Of a DNA stretch of 64,000 bases, positions 52,417 to 61,269 are shown one piece after another; the stretch's first letter is position 1, and every line of letters begins with the position of its first letter. The stretch comes from Eutrigla gurnardus (taxonomy: Eukaryota; Chordata; Actinopteri; Perciformes; Triglidae), in the NCBI GenBank assembly GCA_963514095.1, contig OY741265.1:536501-600500 (forward strand). The letters run 5' to 3'. The position numbers and the translations under genes were made by a program. The notes under the pieces were generated by a model that saw nothing but the letters and a program-made list of their open reading frames with translations, was not told the origin of the DNA and searched no databases.

Positions 52417-53297
52417 ATGTTATTGCTATTCTATTATTAAAGTGTGCCACAGTTACTATGCTTACTTATTTCTAGTTTATATATATTTATATTTTTCTCG
52501 TTCTTCAGTGTAATTTTAGTCTAGCAGGATAATTTCCCTCAGGATAAATAATGCTCTATCTTACCTCAGTCCTATTATTGCTGTTGTTATTGTTATTATG
52601 ACTATAAAGGGATATTAAAGGGGACAGCTGTTCAGACGTCCCCGTGCATGGACACTAGTCACCACTAGATGGCGCTGCGGTTCCACGCAGCATCTATAAA
52701 CACCTAGTCCTCCTCATGGTTTCTGCTGTGAAATCTTCATAAACTCTTTAATTCTTCTGATCACAGCTATGAGGAATATGTCATAATACAGACGAGGTGA
52801 TGCAGCATCACCTCATATTTAGCCAGCCACGCCGCTGCAGTATCATCAGAGTCATCAGAGCCGCCGCGTCAGATCCAGGGTCTCATGAAAACCACTCTGG
52901 GCCTAAATCCAATTTCCCCAGCGCTGATGGACCGTCAGAGCGATGCTAATTGCTCTTTCTCCGACCAATAACAGAACAAAGATGGGCAATCAAAGTCTCC
53001 TTTTGTCACACTCATTACTGCCCGTCGGTTACAGATGAGTTTTTAGCCCTCGGAAGCGTCACAGCGCATCGTTAACAACATTACGTGTTGCTGCTGTAAA
53101 TCCTCCGAGTCCAGGAGGAACCTCGCTGGAACGTTAGGAAGCTGCAGCAGCATCGCGTCGCTCAGCCACGCTGCTCCAATCAGCACCCGGGAACACGAAT
53201 ACATGAATGCAGCAGAACCAGAAGGCTAAGGGGATTGCACTGGAAGAGTACAGTTGAATCAAAGAGCAGTGAGGAATGATTGGTGGAAGACGTCCGA
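52263..53297. other. Intergenic downstream of nicn1
   Basis: A (TA)n(GT)n tract occupies 52349-52415. The block 52890-53070 is non-repetitive with ATGCTAAT, CCAAT and ACAAAG motifs and may be a conserved non-coding element. No exon supported. Confidence 0.4.
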
Positions 53298-53478
53298 GAT
53301 TCTACTGACTCCAAGGGTCTACTGACTCTGAGGGTCTACTGACTCCGGGAGTTTACTGACCCTGAGGGTCTACTGACTCCAAGGGTCTACTGACTCTGGG
53401 GGTCTACTGACTTCAAGGGTCTACTGACTCTGGGGGTCTACTGACTTCAGGGGTCTACTGACTCCAGGGGTCTACTGA
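53298..53478. repeat. 17-bp minisatellite (GGGTCTACTGACTCCAA)n, left part
   Basis: About ten variant copies. The array continues at 54411-54871 on the other side of a transposon insertion. Confidence 0.9.
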
Positions 53479-54410
53479 TGCCCCTTTTCCACCGAGGCAT
53501 TTTGAGGGCCGGTTCGGAGCCGGTGCCCAATCGCGAACCAGTTCTTCCTGTTTCCACAGACAAAGAACCGGCTCTCGGCCAGGAAAACTGGTTCCAGAGC
53601 GGCCCCAACTCTTTGCTGGGCTAGAACCGTTCGCAAACCTACGTCAGGGGCTGGGGCCGGGTCAACGCTCGAGGCGACGGAGAAAATACGCTGCTGCGGA
53701 GTTTTACTAACGTTACTGTTCCCGGTAAGTTTCACTTTTAAAATGTTTAACCTCGTTGCTAACCAACGACACATTTCTGTTTAGTTTACCAAGCTAGTGA
53801 TTACGTTCGTAACAGCAGCAACTAGTGGCTTTGCTTCCTCGGGTAATGTAAGCTGACCAGCTAGCTAGCTAGCTAGCCAGCTAGCGTGATATTGCTAACA
53901 ACAACGTTAGCATGCCACTTTCTGACTGCTGTTGGCTCACTAAACGTTACCAACTACCAACGTAACATAACATCTGTGTTCACAGCATCGTGGACACGTT
54001 TGTGATTAAACCGCTGTCCTCTGGTTTGTGTTTGTAGAGCTGTCGGACATCGGCGATATTGAACGGAGGTCCAACCTGCAGATGACTAAACATCAAACAC
54101 TCTGATCTATTGATCACACACTGTTCTACACTTTAAAAATGTTGTGATTTTAGTATTTAGTATTTTATTGTTATTGTATTATTTGCCAAAATAAACACTT
54201 TTTCTGAAGAGACATGTCTGCTATGCTTGAAATGAGCGCTGCGGGGAAACCTCAGATGTATACAGTGACGTAATGACGTGGTTCTCTGGGCTCTCTAGCC
54301 GATGGAAACGCAAACAGGTTCTCGGACGGTTCGCAAGTTGAACCAACTGCGAACCAGCACGGGCACCGGCCCGGTTCTTGAACTAGGTTTGCATTGGTGG
54401 AAAAGGGGTA
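53479..54410 (+). mobile_element. 932-bp non-autonomous DNA transposon with TGCCCCTTTTCCACC ends
   Basis: Ends TGCCCCTTTTCCACC and GGTGGAAAAGGGGTA are inverted repeats with one mismatch. Adjacent subterminal blocks (CCGGTTC / GAACCGG types) are also inverted. The interior has GCTAGC repeats and no transposase. The flanks are both TGA: the array unit CTACTGACTCC is split as CTACTGA on the left and TGACTCC on the right, giving a 3-bp target duplication, which points to PIF/Harbinger. A reversed, interrupted copy lies at 12235-14767. Confidence 0.85.
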
Positions 54411-54871
54411 TGACTCCGGAGTTCTACCGACTCCAAGGTTCTACTGACTCCAAGGGTCTACTGACTCCGAGGTTCTACTGACTCCAAGGGTCTACCGACT
54501 CCGGGGGTCTACTGACTCCAGGGGTCTACTGATTCCGAGGTTCTACTGACTCCGAGGTTGTAAAGACTCCAAGGGTCTGCTGACTCCGAGGGTCTACTGA
54601 CTCCAAGGGTCTACTGACCCTGAGGGTCTACTGACTCCTGGGGTCTACTGACCCTGAGGGTCTACTGACTTCGGGGGTCTACTGACTCCAAGGGTCTACT
54701 GACTCCAAGGGTCTACTGACCCTGAGGGTCTACTGACTCCAGGGGTCTACTGACTCCGGGGTTCTACTGACTCCGGGGGACTACTGACTCCGAGGTTCTA
54801 AAGACTCTGAGGTTCTACTGACTCCGGGGGTCTACTGACTCCGAGGTTCTAAAGACTCCGAGGTTCTACTG
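54411..54871. repeat. 17-bp minisatellite, right part
   Basis: Continuation of the GGGTCTACTGACTCC array, about 27 variant copies including TTCTAAAGACTCCGAG variants. Confidence 0.9.
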
Positions 54872-57237
54872 ATGTGTGAACGTTATAACCATCTGCTCTT
54901 GTTCTCTGTGAGTCAGTCAGAGACTCCTTCAGGCAGCGGATCATTCAGCTGATTGACTTTGTGTTTTCCTTTCCTTCCTTTGGGATTTGCAGCAAATAGA
55001 GCTGATAATTGACTTTCTTGGCCTTGAAAAATGAGCTCAGTTACTATTCATGAGTATGTGGCGTCTGAGCGATGGGGGTGGATGCTGGTTGTGTGACGGT
55101 GGAAGTTAGCAAGGCGCCTCCCTGTCCCCGTCCTTTTACAGTCTGCATCGATCCGGTTCTTGGGCATGGCCCGACATCTCATCACCAACGCACAGGAAAC
55201 CCGCGAGCCGCGTCGTTATCACACACTCGGAGCCACTGAGGTTGTATTTCTGAGTGGCGATAGTAAGTAACGTTTCATTTAAATGGACGTATTTAAAGCC
55301 AAACCGTGATGTCCTTTCTATATTATTCGGGTTCGGTACCATAAACAACGTTTCTAGTGAAGCTTCTCGTTAGGGTTAGGGCCTCTAAAACCTTCAGGAA
55401 CTTCACTGGTGTCACCTGAGGAAAGGCTTCAAGGGCTTGGAATGTTATAAATGTGAATGTATGAATACATATTTGACGTTACCTTGACGACAATCAATTG
55501 ACGACAATCAATTACTAGTTAAGTTTGTGTTACTGCCTGATTTGAATTTGATCTTCCTGGCTGATTTCTTAACATGAGGTCATCGTTAAATAACCTTTAC
55601 TTAACGTTTCACCTAAACAGTTTCAAACCAACATTAAAAGATATGGTTGAAGTATAATATAGACCCTTTGAATGGATTTCATCTTGAATCCTTAGTCGTG
55701 ATGTTTCTGTGTACGTCTAAAAGGCTGAAGGGGATCTGAGAGTGAAGCTTCGTTGTGTGTTGAAGGTCATTCAGTTGAAGGATCGTCATGAGAGATGTTG
55801 AGGAAAGCTGAGGATCAATGATGGAGCTCACTTACCTTTAATGGAGTTCTGTAGCAACACTGAAGAAAAGGTCCTTGAGAATCAGCGCTGATCCCTGACA
55901 TGCTTCAAGCCCGCTCTATTGATCTACTGCTGTAGACCTGATTGAGGCTCTGCGGGACCCACCGGAGGAATCCAGAGGTGATTCATCTTTTGACGAGCTG
56001 TGGCAGGAAGCTGGAGACGCAGCAGAGCAATGCTGCAGTAAAGATGGAGGAAAAGCAGCAGTAGGATCTGTGGTGGACTGCAGGGTGGACTAGAGACAGG
56101 GTCAGGGACGGGTCAGCAGAAGGTTATTCTGAGAGATGAAGTATGTATGAAGGGTGCAGAAACACTGATTCTGGTAAGGCCCTGTTCACACTGCATCATT
56201 GACTTTGCATCGCGTGCTCGCTCACGTGATTACATTGAAGATTACATTTGAACACATATCGCTCTCATGTATTTTGGCCCAATACAAATGAACAAAGCTT
56301 GAATGCATTACAATGTGACGTATAGTATGATGTAATGCTCTCCACCGGCTGCTAACGGCTAACAGCTAACGACCTCTCGGTCACATTAGTCACTGGTTCC
56401 TTGTCCTGATACATCCCTCACCAAGGAATCTTAAATGAGTGTCTTAAATAAACTCAAACCTTTTGAGTTGCATTGATGTTAAAATAGATTAGTTTTGTCT
56501 TTCTTCAAGTCCACACAAGTACTTGTTGCAATCACCTTGAGGAACCTTGAGTCCAACGGGCCTCAGTGTGACTGGAGTGATGATGGAGGTTATTGGAGGT
56601 AAGCATGCATCCTGTTCTGAGGTGGTCTTCTTTAAAAGGAGATCATGTACTTCTCAAGTGTGATGTTGAGCATCTTTTATCGTGTCCGCGTAAAGAAAGC
56701 AGCCAAGTCAGCAGGAAACAAAATGTTATTGTATTTCTGTGAACCACCGTTTGTTAGACGTAGTTCACATGTTGGAATGAGGAACGTAAGCAAGGACCGT
56801 CGTACAGCTGGTGGTTGGGTGGAACAATCACAGGACTTTCACCCAGGCGCGTGGGGATCCAAAAGTAAAACTGGACTTAACGTTTGTAACATTCTGTTAA
56901 CGTCATGTGAGAAAGTGAACGGCTGCTCCCGTTTCATAATGACAATCCATAATCGTTGACTTGGTAAATAAAGTGTAAAACCAGGCTGAGGATCAAAGGG
57001 TTTGAGTACGCATCGTCAGTGTGAGGTTACAAAGCTGTGAGCGTGTTATATAAACGTCCCCCCCCCCCACACACACACACACACACACTGAACAAGACTC
57101 GTTGACCCAATAACTTTCTTTGATATGTAAAAATATAGTTGAGCAAATGAAGATGTTTTATAATTCAGCAGCAGACAGTTCTTCTTTATTTCATTCTGCT
57201 GCTTCTTTCAAAGCTGCTTCCTGTCAATTGTTGGCAG

Positions 57238-57242
<5 letters not shown>
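54872..57242. other. Intergenic, no gene recognised
   Basis: Frames at 55136-55348 (minus) and 56645-56959 (plus) have no recognisable domain or splice partners. A poly-C and CA run lies at about 57058-57088. Confidence 0.45.

Positions 57243-57289
<47 letters not shown>
57243..57289. repeat. (AT)23 microsatellite
   Basis: Uninterrupted TA dinucleotide tract. Confidence 0.95.
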
Positions 57290-57292
<3 letters not shown>

Positions 57293-57700
57293 GAGGGGAG
57301 AACCTGTATAATGTGTTTTTTTTACTTAGTAAGTCACGTCTCTCCTACATCTCTTTGAGACATTTAGTCTGGATGTATGACAATTAATAACACAATCATA
57401 GCAGTGAAGTAGCCTTTTATGCATTTCTCTGATATGGATGCATTTCTCTGATATGTTAGCTGCAGAGCCGTTGATACGGATTTGGTGTTTTGTCTCTATG
57501 GCAACTCAGCTGGCATAATGAATACCACGAGTCCTATCTTTGTTTTCATTGGTTTTGATGATGAAAACAACTTGACCTCTCAGAAACCATCCACTGCACT
57601 TCCTGAATCATTCATGAGCTGAGACGGAGCTGCTCGCGGGTTGCTAACCTATAGCAATACGGCAAACGCTACACCAACCTATAGGAAATACAGAATTCTA

Positions 57701-57701
57701 C

Positions 57702-57734
<33 letters not shown>
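57701..57734. repeat. (TGTC)n microsatellite
   Basis: About eight copies of CTGT ending in CTTTCTGC. Confidence 0.9.
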
Positions 57735-57781
57735 TTCTGCAGCATGACATCTGCTGACCGATGACCTGAGTTTGTAAACAG

Positions 57782-57816
57782 AAACCGTGGAGGCTTATTG
57801 TCAGCCTCCACGGTTT
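57782..57816. repeat. 14-bp perfect hairpin
   Basis: AAACCGTGGAGGCT (57782-57795) and its exact reverse complement (57803-57816) flank a 7-nt loop. Confidence 0.85.
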
Positions 57817-57829
57817 GCTGTAACCACCT

Positions 57830-57843
57830 GTTACCATGGTAAC
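57830..57843. promoter_or_regulatory. Fully palindromic X-box (RFX)-like site
   Basis: GTTACCATGGTAAC is a perfect 14-bp palindrome of the RFX class, 14 bp downstream of the hairpin and embedded in a wider ACCTG...CAGGT inverted repeat. No gene adjacent. Confidence 0.4.
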
Positions 57844-57994
57844 CACAGGTGTCACCAAATATGCCAGGACTAAAATCTGTAAATTCAGGTGTCCAGTCTC
57901 TTTCACGACAGGAAGGAACAATTTGTACAACTAGGTCCGGAATTTAGTGCAACACAAAATTAACACTTCAGCTCAATGTGACCCAGAAACAGAT

Positions 57995-58172
57995 CAGTCT
58001 GCTCCAGGCCTGCTCCAGGTCTGCTCCAGGTCTTCTCCAGGTCTGTTCCAGGTCTGCTTCAGGTCTGCTCCAAGTCTGCTCCAGGCCTGTTCCAGGTCTG
58101 CTTCAGGTCTGCTCCAAGTCTGCTCCAGGCCTGCTCCAGGTCTGCTCCAGGTCTGCTCCGGGCCTGTTCCAA
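57995..58172. repeat. 12-bp minisatellite (CTGCTCCAGGTC)n
   Basis: About 15 copies of CTGCTCCAGGTC with TTC/CTTC variants. Overlapping frames with S-A-P-G-L-L-Q repeats are artefacts. Confidence 0.9.
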
Positions 58173-58768
58173 TATTTGAAAATACTAAAAAGCTTAAAGT
58201 ATAGAAATTGATTCCATGACTAATTCAGGGGATCTATTTATGGTTGAGTTTCTTCTTCACAAGTAAAAGTAAAAAGTAAGTTGCATTAAACTACTCTTAA
58301 GTACATGTAACGCGGTACTACCACCTCTGCTTGTAGGTTTGGGTCTTTATTAAGTTCATACTCCTGGAGACCTTGAACTCTACAAACTTTGAATATCGAG
58401 TGCCCATGGGGTTCCTGCCTGGAACCCATGGGGTTCTTGCCTGGAACATGGATGAGAGTACCCGGAGATCCCGGTGGGGGTTCTCCGGCAGACGGAGTGG
58501 GTTCTTATGACGGCCTCATTATGTGGAGGGTGTTGGTCTGTGAAAGTGAGTGGGCTTAATTGGGTAATTGGAAGTGATTAGTAGGAAGAATAAAGGGAGG
58601 CTTGGCTCCGGTGAAATGACTCGGCTGTTCAGACGAGCCATAAAGGCGGCCATATGCACACACACACACACACTCACACAAACGTATTCACAAACGGAAC
58701 ACATTTATGAATATGTTCCTATAGAATACATGACAAAGGAACGGACAAAATTGTTGGCGTGCAACCTC

Positions 58769-58847
<79 letters not shown>

Positions 58848-59005
58848 CTGTATCCTCCTGACACGTTATTATTCAACAGTCGTTCAGAAAGCTGCTCTCT
58901 GTGACTTCCTCCATTAACTTGTAATTGTTTCAGGGCGAGGAGAGCGATATGTATTGGATGTAATTAAATCTGACCTTTCCCCAAAGCTGTTTAACCCTTC
59001 TTTGT

Positions 59006-59051
<46 letters not shown>

Positions 59052-59327
59052 ACTGCTAAGATAATACATGTTTAATTAATTGGCACACGATGCAGTCTGC
59101 ATTTCGGCGGTGAGGCGGCATTTGGATGTGTGACTCTTTTTCTACATTTATACATTGATACGCTGAAAAATATCCTAATTTTGACAAAATTAATGCATTT
59201 AGCCTGTTTACCCCAAAATCCATCAGACAGAAAACAGCAGAGTTTCATCCAGATTAGGAGTCTGAGGTGGACTTGTTCTAGAGAGACCAGGGTGGACGTC
59301 TGGTTGTTTGGCTGCTTATTTCACAAT
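58173..59327. other. Intergenic with CA and GT tracts
   Basis: (AC)n at 58770-58846 (77 nt) and (GT)n at 59010-59047. Between them is a short unique block. No exon supported. Confidence 0.45.
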
Positions 59328-60228
59328 GTCTAAACATCTAAACGTAGTTCACAACAGCGTACGTTAACGTCTAAACGTAGTTAACAACAGCGTACGTTAA
59401 CGTCTAAACGTAGTTCACAACAGCGTACGTTAACGTCCAAACGTAGTTCACAACAACGCACGTTAACGTCTAAACGTAGTTCACAACAACGCACGTTAAC
59501 GTCTAAACGTAGTTCACAACAACGTACGTTAACGTCTAAACGTTAAAACGTAGTTCACAACAACGTACTTTAACGTCTAAATTTAGTTCACAACGTACGT
59601 TAACGTCTAAACGTAGTTCACAACAACGTACGTTAACGTCTAAACGTAGTTCACAACAACGTACTTTAATGTCTAAATTTTGTTCACAACGTACGTTAAC
59701 GTCTAAACGTAGTTCACAACAACGTAGTTCACAACAACGTAGTTCACAACAACGTACGTTAATGTCTAAACGTAGTTCACAACAACGTACGTCAACGTTA
59801 AAACGTAGTTCACAACAACGTACTTTAACGTCTAAATTTAGTTCACAACGTACGTTAACGTTTAAACGTAGTTCACAACAACGTACGTTAACGTCTAAAC
59901 GTAGTTCACAATAACGTACGTCAACGTTAAAACGTAGTTCACAACAACGTACGTCAACGTCTAAACGTAATTCACAACAACGTACATTAACGTCTAAATG
60001 TAGTTCACAACATACGTTAACGTCTAAACGTAGTTCACAACAACGTACGTCAACGTTAAAACGTAGTTCACAACAGCGTAAGTTAACGTCTAAACGTAGT
60101 TCCCAACAACGGAGTTCACAACAACGTACGTTAACGTCTAAACGTAGTTCACAACAATGTACGTTAACGTCTAAACGTAGTTCACAACAACGTACGTTAA
60201 CGTCTAAACGTAGTTCACAACAACGTAC
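59328..60228. repeat. Minisatellite (ACGTTAACGTCTAAACGTAGTTCACAACA-type)
   Basis: About 27 variant copies of a roughly 33-bp unit with cores GTACGTTAACGTCTAAACGT and AGTTCACAACAAC, some shortened. Rich in CpG and in the palindrome ACGTTAACGT. The array stops at the LTR boundary. Confidence 0.95.
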
Positions 60229-60649
60229 TGTGGCGACCCCTGTGGACAGTGGTCTAGTGTGGGTTGCTGGTTGGCAGGAGGTTGGGCCAGCCTGGCAATC
60301 TAAGCAACTGAGGACACCTGGGCTGGTGAGCTTGTTGCCTTAAAAGCAGGTTTTCATGCATTTGTCTCTCTCTTCTCTCTCCCTGCAGACAGATGCTGAC
60401 CTGTCTCCCCGATGGCGCGGCAGCTTTAAACTTTGGTTCCCGTTATCTTCATTTATGCATTATACAACATCCACACACTACATTCACCATGCACGCACAT
60501 CCTACACCACTGATTATACTGACTTCCACACCTCATGTTATTGTCTTTTCGATTCATTTATGTGATTGATTTAAATAAATATCTTTGGTTATTCCTTTGA
60601 AACGGTGCATCTCTGTTGTTTTTGTCATGGCATTGAGCCAGCTGTGACA
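60229..60649 (+). mobile_element. 5' LTR of Gmr1-like Ty3/gypsy retrotransposon
   Basis: Starts TGTGGCGACC directly after the minisatellite and ends GCTGTGACA, with TGT...ACA inverted termini. AATAAA at 60574-60579 is the likely polyadenylation signal; CTTAAAAGC near 60337 may serve as the TATA-like region. The 421-bp size suits this family. The 3' LTR lies outside the window, so LTR identity cannot be scored. Confidence 0.85.
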
Positions 60650-60651
60650 AA

Positions 60652-60663
60652 TGGGGGCTCGTC
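60652..60663 (+). other. Primer-binding site, proline-tRNA type
   Basis: TGGGGGCTCGTC lies two bases (AA) after the LTR end, as expected. Twelve bases agree with the site complementary to the 3' end of tRNA-Pro used by many retroelements; the match stops after that. Confidence 0.8.
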
Positions 60664-61269
60664 TTAAGTTAAAGTTTGATTAGTTGGATCGTTTGTAAAG
60701 TCTGAGATTTGTTTGGCACCTCGGTGTCTTTATTGTTGCGTTGTGTTTGCGCATGTGGTTGGTGCGCATTCAGTGTTTCGATTAGTTTGGTCTGCTGAGT
60801 TTGGTAAATGCACCGTTGTTATGGAGCTCGATAGTTATGTTTGAGTTTTGTCGGAGGTTTCTGTTTGCCGTGATCCGAAGAGACTGTAAGTATTACCGCC
60901 CCGGTCGCTGTTTGCGGAGTTTCCCCGTTAGGCTTCAGGGACACTTCCTCCTTTAGGCAGTGTCCGTTTGTTATTTTTCTTGTTTAAAGTGGTGGCGACG
61001 CGGTTAGTGTCGGCTGTCCTCGGGCAGCAGTCTCGGGAGCACGTCCGGAGGATTTTGTGGGGTGGCCTGATCAGGTTGCTTCTCAAAGCCTCATGGGTTT
61101 TAGTGCGTAAATACCCGCCGCGGACCCACACGAAGACTAGGGGTGAGTTATTTAGCTTTGGTTAGGCAGTTAGGGGGATTATTCCGAGGGGCTAGTTTTG
61201 CCTCATGCGTGCGTCTGGTGGATGGATAAAAACTGTGCATTCTGTTCGGCCCGGTAAATTTGATTTGTG
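60664..61269 (+). other. Retrotransposon leader
   Basis: About 600 nt of untranslated leader with no long frame in the gag phase; the codon TGA at 61261-61263 closes the frame nine bases before the gag start. The small overlapping frames at 60928-61165 are not credible. Confidence 0.6.
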
